From assembly GCF_005406215.1 (NCBI RefSeq), contig NZ_NXMA01000003.1, positions 1 through 64,000 on the forward strand: 64,000 nucleotides of DNA. The letters run 5' to 3'. Position numbers and translations under genes: made by a program. Below the pieces are notes generated by a model. It was not told where the DNA came from. It ran no database searches and worked only from the letters and a program-made list of their open reading frames with translations. Source of the DNA: Campylobacter aviculae (lineage in GTDB: Bacteria > Campylobacterota > Campylobacteria > Campylobacterales > Campylobacteraceae). Each line of letters begins with the position of its first letter. The first letter of the stretch is position 1. Shown in pieces: positions 17,362 to 27,363 of the stretch.

Positions 17362-18738
17362 ATGACTTATTTTTCTTTAGAATTTAGCATCTTAATGATA
17401 GTATTTTTTGCTATTTATTGGTTATTTCACGATGATTATAAAATACAAAATATTTCAATTTTAATTTTTTCTTATACAATCTATATTCTAATCAATCCTT
17501 ATTTTGCCCTAATTTTATTTGTATATACTTTTTTTATACACTATTTTGCTTTACTGATCTTCGTCCGTAGAAAATGTTATATTTTCGCTACCTGTATTGC
17601 TTTTATTATTTTGAATTTATGTTTTTTTAAATATTTTGCAAGTATTAAAACCAGTTTTGATCTTGTAATGAATTTTTTTGGCTTAGATTTTATCGATTTA
17701 GATATCATATTTCCAATAGGAATTAGCTTTTACACCTTTGCTTCGATCACCTATCTTGTAGAAGTTCATAAAAAACGCCGTTTGGAAAGCTTTTTAAATT
17801 TAGCTATATTTTTATCTTTTTTTCCAACCTTGCTTTCAGGGCCTATTATGCGAAGTTCATTCTTTTTTGAACAAGCTTATAAAAAACGCGAATTTAAGCA
17901 CGCGGATTTGATTATCGTTTTGCTAATTTTTGGCATAGTTAAAAAAGTTCTCATAGCTAATTATTTAGGAATTTATTCTAAAAGCATTTTAGATTTTCCA
18001 CAATCTTACAATTTTGTACAACTTTTAAGTGCAGTTTATGCGTATGCTGTTCAAATTTATTGTGATTTTAGTGGTTATGTAGATTTAGTATGTGCTTTTG
18101 CATTAATGCTGGGCTTTAATCTACCACTAAATTTTAATATGCCTTATCTCTCTAAAAATCTTAAAGAATTTTGGTCAAGATGGCATATTAGTCTTTCAAT
18201 GTTTATAAGAGATTATATTTATATCCCATTAGGTGGAAGTAAAAAAGGTTTGCCACGTACTATAGCCAATATCTTTATAGCCTTTATACTTTCAGGTATA
18301 TGGCACGGAAATACTTTAGGTTTTTTAATCTGGGGTTTATTACACGGTATTGGTATTGCTTTTTTACATTTACTAGCCTTAACAAAATTTAGTTTGCAAA
18401 AAATTCCTGCTCTTGGACGATTTTTAACCTTTCAATTTGTATGTTTTGCTTGGATTTTCTTTTATTATAATAAAGCCTTAGAAGATTTAATAGAATATTT
18501 TAAAGCTTGTTATTATAATTTTTTCCAAGTGCCAAGTTACAATGATATCTATGTTCTTGTAAGCTTTGCTGTTCTTTTTATGATTTATCCTTTATTTATT
18601 AATTTTAAAGAGTATTGTGTCAAAATTTTAAACCTTACTCCGTTTTTGCTAAAACCTTTTATTATTACCTTTATTTTACTTCTGGTATTTGCCTTTATGC
18701 CAGATGGAATTCCTGAATTTATTTACTCGAGTTTTTAA
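17362..18738 (+). CDS. patA: MBOAT-family O-acyltransferase PatA
   Basis: 458 aa polytopic inner-membrane protein of the MBOAT family. The signature FWSRWHISLSMFIRDYIYIPLGGSK and the catalytic-His segment IWHGNTLGFLIWGLLHG are clear. With PatB it moves acetyl groups across the membrane to O-acetylate peptidoglycan MurNAc. Immediately followed by patB (stop and start adjacent) and then a third SGNH gene, the order described for campylobacter patA-patB-ape1 as I recall. An alginate-type acetylation role is unlikely because no alginate genes are near. Equivalent to Cj0611c. Confidence 0.88.
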   Translation: MTYFSLEFSILMIVFFAIYWLFHDDYKIQNISILIFSYTIYILINPYFALILFVYTFFIHYFALLIFVRRKCYIFATCIAFIILNLCFFKYFASIKTSFDLVMNFFGLDFIDLDIIFPIGISFYTFASITYLVEVHKKRRLESFLNLAIFLSFFPTLLSGPIMRSSFFFEQAYKKREFKHADLIIVLLIFGIVKKVLIANYLGIYSKSILDFPQSYNFVQLLSAVYAYAVQIYCDFSGYVDLVCAFALMLGFNLPLNFNMPYLSKNLKEFWSRWHISLSMFIRDYIYIPLGGSKKGLPRTIANIFIAFILSGIWHGNTLGFLIWGLLHGIGIAFLHLLALTKFSLQKIPALGRFLTFQFVCFAWIFFYYNKALEDLIEYFKACYYNFFQVPSYNDIYVLVSFAVLFMIYPLFINFKEYCVKILNLTPFLLKPFIITFILLLVFAFMPDGIPEFIYSSF

Positions 18739-19743
18739 ATGAAAATAGTTAAATTTTTCTTTATTTTAGTTACAGTGTTTTTGTTGGTTTTAATTGTTAT
18801 GAATCAAAGTATTAGTTTATACATAGAACAAAAATATCATTTTATATTTTATCCACAAAATGATATTTTAAAAGAAGCAAATGGTTTTAAAATCAAGCTT
18901 GAACAAATTCGTGCCATACTTAGCAACGAACCTTTACCTCAAGAAAATACAGAAGCTGATCTTCAAATAAATAACGAAATTATAGATGAAAATACAGATG
19001 TAAATGACAGCATAGAATCAAACACAAATATAGAACAAAAACCTATACAAGAAGAAAATATCACTATTTCTAAACAAAACACTCATCTTACTAACACTCG
19101 ATTAGAGGTTGACCCAAATAAAGAATTTTTATTTATAGGCGACTCTTTAATGCAAGGAGTTGCCGTAGCTTTAAATAAAAATTTAAGAAATTTAGGCCTG
19201 AAAGCAACCGATATAAGCAAACAAAATACAGGACTTTCTTACAAATCTTATTTTAATTGGGCTAAAGCTACCAAAGAAGCTCTTTCTAAAAATCCCAATA
19301 TAAAATATTTAGTTATCTTGCTAGGAGCAAATGATCCTTGGGATATAAAAAAGGGTGGGAATTATCTTCGTTTTGGAACTCCTCCTTGGAGAGAAATTTA
19401 TAAAAGTCGTGTAGATGAAATCATTAAAATAGCTCAAAAATATAAAGTTAAAATTTTATGGTTTGAAATTCCTCCGGTTAAAAAAGATAGTTTAAATAAA
19501 AAAATTCAAATTTTAAATAAGATTTACAGCCAAGAAATTCTTAAAAATAAAGAAATTTTCATCAATACTCAATCATTTTTCAGCGTCGACAATGAATACT
19601 CAACTTATATTAAAAATGAAAACAATAAAAGTATAAAAATGAGAACAGATGATGGTGTTCATTTTACATCAAATGGTGCAAAAGCTATGTCAAAACTTTT
19701 ATTAAATCATATAGAAATTAAGGATGAAAATGTCAGCCAGTAG
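18739..19743 (+). CDS. patB: Peptidoglycan O-acetyltransferase PatB (SGNH hydrolase fold)
   Basis: 334 aa. An N-terminal membrane anchor at about residues 3-25 is followed by an Asn/Glu-rich linker to about 125 and a periplasmic SGNH-fold domain: FIGDSLMQG (nucleophile Ser), LLGANDPWD and DGVHFTSNGA (catalytic Asp and His). Transfers acetyl from PatA to MurNAc. Starts at the base after the patA stop and overlaps the next gene. Equivalent to Cj0610c. Confidence 0.82.
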   Translation: MKIVKFFFILVTVFLLVLIVMNQSISLYIEQKYHFIFYPQNDILKEANGFKIKLEQIRAILSNEPLPQENTEADLQINNEIIDENTDVNDSIESNTNIEQKPIQEENITISKQNTHLTNTRLEVDPNKEFLFIGDSLMQGVAVALNKNLRNLGLKATDISKQNTGLSYKSYFNWAKATKEALSKNPNIKYLVILLGANDPWDIKKGGNYLRFGTPPWREIYKSRVDEIIKIAQKYKVKILWFEIPPVKKDSLNKKIQILNKIYSQEILKNKEIFINTQSFFSVDNEYSTYIKNENNKSIKMRTDDGVHFTSNGAKAMSKLLLNHIEIKDENVSQ

Positions 19744-20902
19744 ATTAAAAATATTTCTTCTCTCTCTTATATTTTTCACCAATTTATATGCAAATGATAC
19801 AAATGACGTTATAGAAAAAATACTCAATCAAACCAAAAATCACCCCGCATTAAAAAACTATGCACTTCAAAAAGATTTAAAAGTCTTAGAAAAAAAACTT
19901 AAAAATGAAAAAGATATAAGCATTAGAATTTTTGGCGATTCACACATGGCTGCTGATTTTTTCCCAAGAGTGCTTAGAGGCTATCTAATCAAATCTAATT
20001 CAATTGGCTTTGCTCACGCATTACAACCCAAATATCAACAAAATTTAAATCTCAAATACTCCTATAAAGACTTTAAAATTCTAAATTCTAGAAATCCTGA
20101 AAATGCAACACTTAACTTTCCTTTAGGTGGTATCATAGCTAAAGCTAAAAATAAAGACGCAAAAATCAATCTTGATACAACCTTAGATAAGAAAAAATTT
20201 CAAGTAGGATTTTTATTTAAAGCTAAACACAACACCAATGCTTTCGCTATAAAAGACTCTCAAGGTAAAAATTATCAATTACGTTCCATACAAACAAATA
20301 AATGGTCTTATAAAAAATTAGAACTAACTTTTCCTTTGCAAATTTCGGCCTTGCAAAAAGATGCTGAACTTGGAGGATATTTTATCACAAATGAAAAAAA
20401 TAATGCTTTTTTAGATACGATTGCTATCAATGGTGCAAAAAGTGATATATGGCTTTCTTGGAATCCATCGGTTGTAAAAAATGAATTGGAACTTTTACAT
20501 AATGATTTAATCATACTTGCCTATGGATCTAATGATGCACTTTTTAAAGGTTTTGAAAAACAAAAATTCAAAAACAATCTTAAACACTGGATCAAAATGC
20601 TAAAAAGCTATAATAAAAATGCTGTCATTATGCTGATCTCTCCTCCAACCGTAGTACAAAAAAAGGGTAAAAAATATATCTTAGCTAATGATTTTTTTAC
20701 CATACGCGAAGCTCTTTATGAGATTGCAAAAGAAGAAAAAACCCTTATTTTTGATATGCATCAATTTATGCAAGAAAGTGGAGGTAAAAATGAATGGATT
20801 AAGCAAAAACTTTCACTAAAAGACGTTCATCTTACCGTAAAAGGCTATGAATTGATGGCTAAAAAAGTACTTGAGGATTTAAAAAGATACATACATTATT
20901 AA
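19730..20902 (+). CDS. ape1: Periplasmic SGNH esterase, likely O-acetylpeptidoglycan esterase Ape1
   Basis: About 390 aa. A signal peptide (SRLKIFLLSLIFFTNLYA) leads into an SGNH/GDSL domain: RIFGDSHMAADF with the nucleophile Ser, LAYGSNDALF and DVHLTVKGYEL with Asp/His. By place after patA-patB it is expected to remove O-acetyl groups so that lytic enzymes can act. An ATG at 19724 is also in frame, but AAGG lies too close to it and is well spaced for the ATG at 19730. The start overlaps patB by 14 bases. Equivalent to Cj0609c. Confidence 0.75.
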   Translation: MSASRLKIFLLSLIFFTNLYANDTNDVIEKILNQTKNHPALKNYALQKDLKVLEKKLKNEKDISIRIFGDSHMAADFFPRVLRGYLIKSNSIGFAHALQPKYQQNLNLKYSYKDFKILNSRNPENATLNFPLGGIIAKAKNKDAKINLDTTLDKKKFQVGFLFKAKHNTNAFAIKDSQGKNYQLRSIQTNKWSYKKLELTFPLQISALQKDAELGGYFITNEKNNAFLDTIAINGAKSDIWLSWNPSVVKNELELLHNDLIILAYGSNDALFKGFEKQKFKNNLKHWIKMLKSYNKNAVIMLISPPTVVQKKGKKYILANDFFTIREALYEIAKEEKTLIFDMHQFMQESGGKNEWIKQKLSLKDVHLTVKGYELMAKKVLEDLKRYIHY

Positions 20903-20905
20903 TTT

Positions 20906-20940
20906 AAAACCCTATAATTTTTAAATTTTTATAGAGTTTT
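20906..20940. terminator. Bidirectional terminator between ape1 and the TolC-like gene
   Basis: AAAACCCTATAA and TTATAGAGTTTT pair around an 11-base AT loop with one mismatch, in the gap between two convergent genes. T-rich tails follow on both strands. Confidence 0.5.
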
Positions 20941-20962
20941 CTAAAAGAATTTCAATTTTTAT

Positions 20963-22315
20963 CTACATACCCAAAGCTGTAATTTGATAATACAAATTGA
21001 TCGTTTTCAAGAGATTAAATCTCGCTCTTAAAAGTTCTTGATTGCTAGAATTTAAAGCATTAGAAGCATCTAAATAATCCTTTAGTTCGCTTTTTCCTAA
21101 ATTGTATTTTTCAAAATAAGCCTTCTCAATCATTCTTTGTTTTGTATTGATATCTTTTAAATTTTTCAAAAGTAAGGCATTGCTTTGATAATCTTTATAA
21201 TTAAGCTCATATTCATTGATCGCACTTTGCAAAATTTGTTCGTATTCTACCAAAAGTTTATCGTATTCAAATTCTGAAATTTTGATATTTTGACGCACTC
21301 TACCATAATCAAGAAAAGGAAGGGAAATTTTAACATTCCCGCTTAAAATTTCAAATTTAAAACTATCATCAAATTTTTCATCACTACCATTTAAAGATCC
21401 TCCTAAAGAAACGCTTGGTAACATAGATTTTTGCATAGAGGTATAATCCTTAAAAGCTGATTTTAAGTTATTTAATTTCGAACGTACATCTGGACGATAA
21501 GCAAGAGTTTCTAAAGGGATATTAAATTGAGGTTTTAACTCTTTAAAGTCAGATAAAGATAAGGTTTTAAAATACTCTATATAGGAAAACCCTTCTTTTT
21601 TACCCAATAAATCTTGCAGATTTTTTATCAACAAATTTATATTTTGTTCATTGCTTAAAAGATTTTGTTTTGCTCTTAATACGCTTTGATCTAAATTCAA
21701 CAAATCAAGCTCTTCTATTTTTCCAAGCTTATACTTATAAGTATAAAGTTCTTGCATTTGGCTTAAATTTTTAAAATATTGCTCGAGTAAATTTTGCACA
21801 TCGTTAAAATACGCAAGCTCGAAAACATCGTTTAAAGCTGTATTGATCATACTTATTTGTAAATTTTGCAAATCATACTCGCTTGCTTTTGCGCTAAATT
21901 CACTTGCTTTTGCACTATCTCTTATTTTTCCATAAATGTCAAGCTCATAGCTCAAATTCAAAGCGTTGTTAAAATTTTTACTCTCCAAGCCTGAATTTAA
22001 ATTTTTACTTTCTCCAAAACCCAAATTCGCACTCAAGCTAGGATATAAATCATAATCAATCAAATCCGCCCTAGCTAAAGCACTAAGCAAATTAAGCCTT
22101 GCGACTTTAACATCACTATTGTTTTTCAAAATATAAGCTATAAATTCATCTAATTTTTGATTATCATACGCTTTATACCAATCATAACTTATATTTAAAT
22201 CTTTTAAATCATTTTGACTTATTTTAGCCTCTTTAGGTAAAACAAGTTTTGCTCCACAAGCACTTAGAAAAATACTTAGAAAAATACTTAGAAAAATACT
22301 TAGAAAAACCTTCAT
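20963..22315 (-). CDS. TolC/NodT-family outer-membrane efflux lipoprotein
   Basis: 450 aa. The signal peptide contains four SIFL units and ends in a lipobox (LSAC), so the mature protein is probably lipid-anchored. Two helical OEP repeats follow, each rich in Leu/Ala heptads, as in TolC-family channels; the LAYRPDVR motif of the second repeat is visible near residue 274. It is the outer-membrane partner of the MacA/MacB-like genes immediately upstream. The signal-peptide repeat is a perfect 12-base tandem repeat in DNA. Equivalent to Cj0608. Confidence 0.87.
   Translation of the reverse strand: MKVFLSIFLSIFLSIFLSACGAKLVLPKEAKISQNDLKDLNISYDWYKAYDNQKLDEFIAYILKNNSDVKVARLNLLSALARADLIDYDLYPSLSANLGFGESKNLNSGLESKNFNNALNLSYELDIYGKIRDSAKASEFSAKASEYDLQNLQISMINTALNDVFELAYFNDVQNLLEQYFKNLSQMQELYTYKYKLGKIEELDLLNLDQSVLRAKQNLLSNEQNINLLIKNLQDLLGKKEGFSYIEYFKTLSLSDFKELKPQFNIPLETLAYRPDVRSKLNNLKSAFKDYTSMQKSMLPSVSLGGSLNGSDEKFDDSFKFEILSGNVKISLPFLDYGRVRQNIKISEFEYDKLLVEYEQILQSAINEYELNYKDYQSNALLLKNLKDINTKQRMIEKAYFEKYNLGKSELKDYLDASNALNSSNQELLRARFNLLKTINLYYQITALGM
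22263..22310. repeat. 12-base tandem repeat in the signal-peptide coding region
   Basis: CTTAGAAAAATA occurs three times perfectly and a fourth time with two changed bases at the end (22263-22274, 22275-22286, 22287-22298, 22299-22310). On the coding strand it encodes repeated SIFL. Copy-number change keeps the frame and would lengthen or shorten the hydrophobic core of the signal peptide. Confidence 0.9.
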
Positions 22316-22316
22316 T

Positions 22317-24245
22317 TTATTCCTTTGATAAAGCGCTAATAGGATTTAAATTCGCCGCATTCCTAGCGGGAAAAAACCCAAAAATAACCCCAATTAACAT
22401 AGAACTTAAAAGCCCCAAAAGCACAGAATAAAAATTTAAAACCATAGGAAAATCAGTACTTAAATGATTGAAAGCAAAAATCACAAACACAGATAAAATC
22501 ACTCCCAAAACCGCCCCCATGGTGCATATCATCACAGCTTCGATCAAAAACTGCATCATGATATCTTCTCTTCTAGCGCCTATAGCCATACGAATTCCTA
22601 TTTCCCTCGTCCTTTCACTCACTGAAACAAGCATAATATTCATCACGCCAATCCCTCCAACAATAAGAGCAATCACCGCCACACAAGCTGTAAGTATGGT
22701 TGTCGTTTTTTTATTTGCCGTAATGGCTTGTTTAAATGTATCAGAATTGAAAGTAAAAAAATCCTTTTGTCCTCTTTTTATAGTTAAAACCCGTATGATT
22801 GCATTTTCAGCCAAACTAGAATTCACATTATCTTTTACCTTAATAACTATTTCACGTAATTTTCTATCACCCGTAATCTTATTCATAAGCGTCGTATAAG
22901 GGATATAAAGACGCACAACATTATCTTCAAACATTTTATTTTGATCTTTTTTCAAAATTCCTATAATCTTAAAAGGTTGAGAATTAAAAATGACCACACG
23001 CCCTAAAACATCTTTATTACTCAAATCAGGAAATAAATTCTTTTTAGCATTAAAATCAATCACAGCAACATTAGAACTATTGATCACATCATCTTCACTC
23101 AAGATTCTTCCTATATCTATCTTTAAACCATCGATCGCAAAATTATTCACCCCTACCCCTTCAGCCTTAGCATTTAAGGATATATTGGTATAAGTTGCCA
23201 CACCTGAAGTACTAGCATACGCATCCACAGCTTCTAAATAACTCAAACTCCTTAAAGTTTGCAAATCGCTAAAATTAAGTCTTGTTTTACCTGAACGCAA
23301 ATCACCAAACCCTTTTCCAGGCAAAACAGATATACTGCTAGTTCCAAGTTCTGAAATCGATTGTAAAACTTTTGCCTGAGAACCAAGTCCTAAAGCCACC
23401 ACGCAAACCACAGAAGCAATACCTATGATAATACCAAGCATAGTCAAAATGGAACGCAATTTGTGTGCGATGATAGAAGAATAAGCGATTTTAAAACATT
23501 CAAAAGCTTGATTTTTAAGCAAGGTTAAAGTCTTTTTTTCTTTTTGCATCGTTTTGAGTGCAATTTCTTGCGAGACTATTTTATTTTCCTTGCTATCACT
23601 CAAAATTTCACCATCTTTTATTTCTATAATCCTTTTAGCCTGTTGTGCAATTTTTGGATCGTGAGTTACTAAGACTATAGTATGACCTTGCTTGTTTAAT
23701 TCTTGTAAAATTTCAAGCACCATAATCCCACTTTTACTATCCAAAGCTCCGGTTGGCTCATCGGCTAAAATCAACTCTCCACCATTCATCAAAGCTCTAG
23801 CTATAGAAACGCGTTGCTGCTGCCCACCGCTTAATTCATTTGGCTTAGAATCAAGCTTATGTCCTAATTCAAGATTAGCCAAAAGTTCTTTGGCTTTTTG
23901 TTTTCTTTCTTGCACACTTTTTCCTGCATATACAGCAGGTAAAGAAACATTCTCGCTAGAATTAAGCAAATTTAAAAGATTATAACGCTGAAAAATAAAA
24001 CCTATTTTTTCACGCCTCAATCTTGCTTTTTCATCATTATTAAGTTTGGTTACTTCATATTCTTCAAGGATATAACTCCCACTACTTGGAACATCTAAAG
24101 TCCCTATGATATTCAATAAAGAAGTCTTACCACTTCCGCTTTGTCCGATAATCGCTACAAATTCGCCTTTTTCTATACAAAGGCTCACGTTTTTCAAAAT
24201 AGCATTTTCGCCTATATTTTTACAAATATTTTTTAAGTAAATCAT
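22317..24245 (-). CDS. macB: MacB-like ABC exporter (ATPase-permease fusion)
   Basis: 642 aa from the ATG at 24245, which overlaps the macA stop as TGATG. N-terminal ATPase: Walker A GQSGSGKT near residue 34, signature LSGGQQQR near 142 and Walker [13 protein letters not shown]. The C-terminal half has one membrane segment near 270-290, a large periplasmic domain and three more segments after residue 510, the MacB topology, with the [20 protein letters not shown] motif. Likely exports peptides, macrolides or envelope molecules through the adjacent TolC-like protein. Equivalent to Cj0607. Confidence 0.92.
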   Translation of the reverse strand: MIYLKNICKNIGENAILKNVSLCIEKGEFVAIIGQSGSGKTSLLNIIGTLDVPSSGSYILEEYEVTKLNNDEKARLRREKIGFIFQRYNLLNLLNSSENVSLPAVYAGKSVQERKQKAKELLANLELGHKLDSKPNELSGGQQQRVSIARALMNGGELILADEPTGALDSKSGIMVLEILQELNKQGHTIVLVTHDPKIAQQAKRIIEIKDGEILSDSKENKIVSQEIALKTMQKEKKTLTLLKNQAFECFKIAYSSIIAHKLRSILTMLGIIIGIASVVCVVALGLGSQAKVLQSISELGTSSISVLPGKGFGDLRSGKTRLNFSDLQTLRSLSYLEAVDAYASTSGVATYTNISLNAKAEGVGVNNFAIDGLKIDIGRILSEDDVINSSNVAVIDFNAKKNLFPDLSNKDVLGRVVIFNSQPFKIIGILKKDQNKMFEDNVVRLYIPYTTLMNKITGDRKLREIVIKVKDNVNSSLAENAIIRVLTIKRGQKDFFTFNSDTFKQAITANKKTTTILTACVAVIALIVGGIGVMNIMLVSVSERTREIGIRMAIGARREDIMMQFLIEAVMICTMGAVLGVILSVFVIFAFNHLSTDFPMVLNFYSVLLGLLSSMLIGVIFGFFPARNAANLNPISALSKE

Positions 24246-25411
24246 CAAAATCTCAATTTCATCTTAGAAGCAAGCCCATCTGCACTAGAGCTAACTATCA
24301 AATTTTCATTTTCACTCACACCTTCTAAAATTTGAGTATTGATCGAGTCTTTGATTCCAAGTTTTACATATTTTTTAACCGCTTTTTCATTTTCTAAAAC
24401 TTCAACATAATACCCATTTTCATCATTTTTAATCGCATAGCTTGGAACGACAACCACATCTTTAGCACTTGCTACAACGATTTCATTTTGAACACTCATT
24501 CCTATACGCAAAAAATTATCTTTATTAGGAACGTAAAATTTTGCATAATAATAAATCGCATTTGAGGTTGAACTAGAAGAACTTGAACTAGAACTTGAAT
24601 TGGTATTAGAATCACTGACTGTAGTATCCGCTGGATCTATACTTGCTATTTTTGCTTGATAAGTTTTTTGAGGATCATTAAGCAAAGAAAAATTAAGTTC
24701 CGTTCCCACCTTAATCTTGCTAACATCCGCTTCTGCGATTTCCATTCTAACTTCCATTTCATCTAAATTGGCTATGCGAACTATGGTAGGGGTATTTTGA
24801 TTGGCATTGACGGTTTGCCCCTCATCAACAGCAACGTTGATAATAATACCATCCATAGGTGCAGTGATCGTAGTATAACCCAAATCCTTTTGTGCATTTT
24901 TAAGCGTGATTTCAAGCTGAACTACTTGTGCATTAAGATCAGCAACACTTGCCTTTAAAGCATAATAATTGTTTTTTTGAGTTTCTAAATTTTCTAAAGA
25001 ACTTGCTTTAATCGCATAAAGCTTTTTTTCCCTTTCGTATTGCTTTAAAGCGATATCTAAAGCAACCTCTTTACTTTCTAAATTCGCCTTAGCACTTTGT
25101 AATTGTGCTTTTGTGATATCTAAATCATTTTGTTGTTTATCTTTGTCAATTTGTGCGATCAAATCTCCCTGTTTTACACGAGATCCCACATCCACATAAA
25201 GCTTTACAATCTGTCCGCTAACCTGTGCTCCCACATCAACTTGATCCTTAGCATAAACCTTTCCAATGGCTTCTATGGATTGAGATATATTTTCTCTTTG
25301 TATTTTTTGAGTGAGATAAGCCACCTTTTCATTTCCATAAAAAAATACAAAATAAATTCCAATAACAATCACAATCAAAAACATTGTAAAAAAAACAATC
25401 TTTTTTTTCAT
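24245..25411 (-). CDS. macA: MacA-like periplasmic adaptor (membrane fusion protein)
   Basis: 388 aa. One N-terminal membrane segment (about 4-25), a lipoyl/hairpin part ([31 protein letters not shown], shown in part by GQIVKL and GDLIAQID) with a coiled-coil hairpin, a second lipoyl half ([15 protein letters not shown]) and a beta-barrel region. The beta-barrel is interrupted by an unusual run of ten serines near residue 275. Links MacB to the TolC-like channel. Equivalent to Cj0606. Confidence 0.9.
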   Translation of the reverse strand: MKKKIVFFTMFLIVIVIGIYFVFFYGNEKVAYLTQKIQRENISQSIEAIGKVYAKDQVDVGAQVSGQIVKLYVDVGSRVKQGDLIAQIDKDKQQNDLDITKAQLQSAKANLESKEVALDIALKQYEREKKLYAIKASSLENLETQKNNYYALKASVADLNAQVVQLEITLKNAQKDLGYTTITAPMDGIIINVAVDEGQTVNANQNTPTIVRIANLDEMEVRMEIAEADVSKIKVGTELNFSLLNDPQKTYQAKIASIDPADTTVSDSNTNSSSSSSSSSSTSNAIYYYAKFYVPNKDNFLRIGMSVQNEIVVASAKDVVVVPSYAIKNDENGYYVEVLENEKAVKKYVKLGIKDSINTQILEGVSENENLIVSSSADGLASKMKLRF

Positions 25412-25462
25412 TAAAAAACCTTAAATCACTTGTTTTGTAATTAAAATAAATTATCGTGGATT

Positions 25463-25468
25463 ATTATA
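25463..25468 (-). promoter_or_regulatory. -10 box of the macAB-tolC-like operon
   Basis: The minus strand reads TTTATAATAATCC, a perfect TATAAT about 52 bases before the macA start. It is divergent from the dsbD promoter 80 bases away. Confidence 0.4.
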
Positions 25469-25543
25469 AATTTTTAACGTTTAAATTAAATTAATGGATT
25501 TAATTTTATATTAAAACTTTTCCAGACATTTACCACAAAAAAA

Positions 25544-25549
25544 TATAAT
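25544..25549 (+). promoter_or_regulatory. -10 box of dsbD
   Basis: Perfect TATAAT 28 bases before the TTG start of dsbD, followed by a strong AAGGAG ribosome site at 25566-25571. Confidence 0.5.
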
Positions 25550-25576
25550 GCGTTTAAAAATACTTAAGGAGTATCA

Positions 25577-27283
25577 TTGCGTTTTATTGTATTATTACTA
25601 TTAAATTTTTATATTTCTTTTGCTTCCATTTTATCTTTAAACGATGCTTTTCATATCAATTCAAAATCTTACGATAGTTCCGTTAATATCAATATCAAAT
25701 TAGGAAAAGATATCTATTTATACGCAGATAAAATAAAGCTTCATATTGACGATAAAGACTTAACGCCTTTTTTAAATTTCCCACCAAGTATTCAAAAGGA
25801 TAATGAAAAAGTATATTTTAAAGAGCTTGATTTGACTTTACCTGAATTGCTTTTACAAAATTATGCCAAAAACAACCTTTCTCAAATCAAGCTTGAATTT
25901 CAAGGCTGTTCCAAACAAGGCCTATGTTACAACCCACAAACTTGGTATTTTGATCTAAGCTATAAAAACAATCATTTTTCAATCTCCAAACCTTACAAAG
26001 AAAATAAACAAGCTAAACAAAATTTTAACCCCAAATCCGAAGAAGGAATGATCGCTAATTTTTTAGCCACCGATAATCTTTTTTGGATTTTGCTTAGTTT
26101 TTTTGGTTATGGAATTTTACTTTCACTTACCCCTTGCATTTTGCCTATGATTCCTATTTTATCTTCTTTGATCATCGCAAAAAGCGGAGTAAAAAATTCT
26201 AAAAAGCATAGTTTTTTACTTTCATTTGTTTATGTATTTTCTATGTCTTTAGCTTACGCTATAGCTGGAGTGATTGCGAGTTTTTTAGGCGCGAGTGTGC
26301 AGGGTATTTTACAAAAACCTAGTGTTTTGATTATTTTTGCACTCATTTTTGTCCTTTTTGCTTTAGCGATGTTTGACGCTTTTCGTTTTGAACTTCCTTT
26401 AAAATTTCAAAATTTCATACATAAAAAAAGCGATAACAAAAAAGGCATTATAGGTATAGCCATTATGGGATTTTTATCTGCCTTAATCGTAGGACCTTGT
26501 GTAGCAGCCCCTTTAGCTGGAGCCTTAATCTATATCGCAAATACCAAAGATGCATTGCTTGGTGGGAGTGCCCTTTTTGTGATGAGTTTTGGTATGGGAA
26601 TTCCTTTACTTTTTATAGGTTTAGGTTTGGGATTTTTAAAGCCAGGTGCTTGGATGGAAAAAGTCAAACTATTTTTTGGCTTTGTTATGCTTGCGATGGC
26701 GATTTGGATACTCTCTCGTATCATAGCGGCAAACTATATCTTAATAGCTTTTGGAATTTTAGGTGTATTTTTTAGTGTTTTTATGGGAATTTTTGAAAAG
26801 GCTTTCAATACCTTAGCTAAAATCAAAAAAAGTATCTTAGTTTTAGTTTTAAGCTATTCTCTTAGCCTATTTTTAGGCGGACTTTTTGGGGCAAAAGATT
26901 TTTTAAATCCTTTAAATTTTAACACGCATGTAAAACAACAAAGCAAGACTTTAAGCTATCATTTTATAAACAATCTTGATCAAATCAAACAAGAAATCAA
27001 AAACAATCCAAACGTAATGCTTGATTTTACCGCATCTTGGTGTGAAAATTGCAAACTTTTAGATGAACTTACCTTTAGCGATCAAAGAGTGATACAAAAA
27101 GTAAAAAATTATAAGCTGATTAAAGTAGATGTGAGTCAAAATAGCGATGAGGAGATAAAAACTATGCAAAATTTTGGCGTTTTTGGGCCTCCTGTTTTGA
27201 TTTTTTTTGAAAAGGGTGAAGAAAAATTAAAAATCACAGGTTTTATCAGTGCAGATGATTTGTTGGAAAAATTAAAGCCATAG
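25577..27283 (+). CDS. dsbD: Thiol:disulfide interchange protein DsbD
   Basis: 568 aa, TTG start with AAGGAG six bases upstream. A signal peptide is followed by the periplasmic N-terminal domain (CSKQGLC pair), a polytopic membrane domain with TPCILPMIP and VGPCVAAPLAG, each carrying one redox Cys, and a C-terminal thioredoxin domain with WCENC (Cys489 and Cys492). Electrons pass from cytoplasmic thioredoxin to periplasmic disulfide-bond and cytochrome c maturation proteins. Full length for the family. Equivalent to Cj0603c; ppk2 and an amidohydrolase gene that I recall between it and macA in C. jejuni are absent. Confidence 0.92.
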   Translation: MRFIVLLLLNFYISFASILSLNDAFHINSKSYDSSVNINIKLGKDIYLYADKIKLHIDDKDLTPFLNFPPSIQKDNEKVYFKELDLTLPELLLQNYAKNNLSQIKLEFQGCSKQGLCYNPQTWYFDLSYKNNHFSISKPYKENKQAKQNFNPKSEEGMIANFLATDNLFWILLSFFGYGILLSLTPCILPMIPILSSLIIAKSGVKNSKKHSFLLSFVYVFSMSLAYAIAGVIASFLGASVQGILQKPSVLIIFALIFVLFALAMFDAFRFELPLKFQNFIHKKSDNKKGIIGIAIMGFLSALIVGPCVAAPLAGALIYIANTKDALLGGSALFVMSFGMGIPLLFIGLGLGFLKPGAWMEKVKLFFGFVMLAMAIWILSRIIAANYILIAFGILGVFFSVFMGIFEKAFNTLAKIKKSILVLVLSYSLSLFLGGLFGAKDFLNPLNFNTHVKQQSKTLSYHFINNLDQIKQEIKNNPNVMLDFTASWCENCKLLDELTFSDQRVIQKVKNYKLIKVDVSQNSDEEIKTMQNFGVFGPPVLIFFEKGEEKLKITGFISADDLLEKLKP

Positions 27284-27351
27284 CTTTATTTTGTAAAATT
27301 TTTGAAATAAATTATAAAATTTATAATTACTTATCATTTACCTTTTATATC

Positions 27352-27357
27352 TATACT
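27352..27357 (+). promoter_or_regulatory. Possible -10 box of a mini-transcript upstream of porA
   Basis: TATACT in the sequence ATCTATACTTTC, with T-rich upstream DNA. A start about 7 bases downstream would coincide with an ATG at 27364 and the transcript would end at the terminator at 27401-27430. Confidence 0.35.
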
Positions 27358-27363
27358 TTCACA

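Noticed and set aside
22468-22899. 143-codon open frame antisense to macB
   Set aside because: It mirrors the MacB membrane region, runs low in complexity and has no supporting signals.
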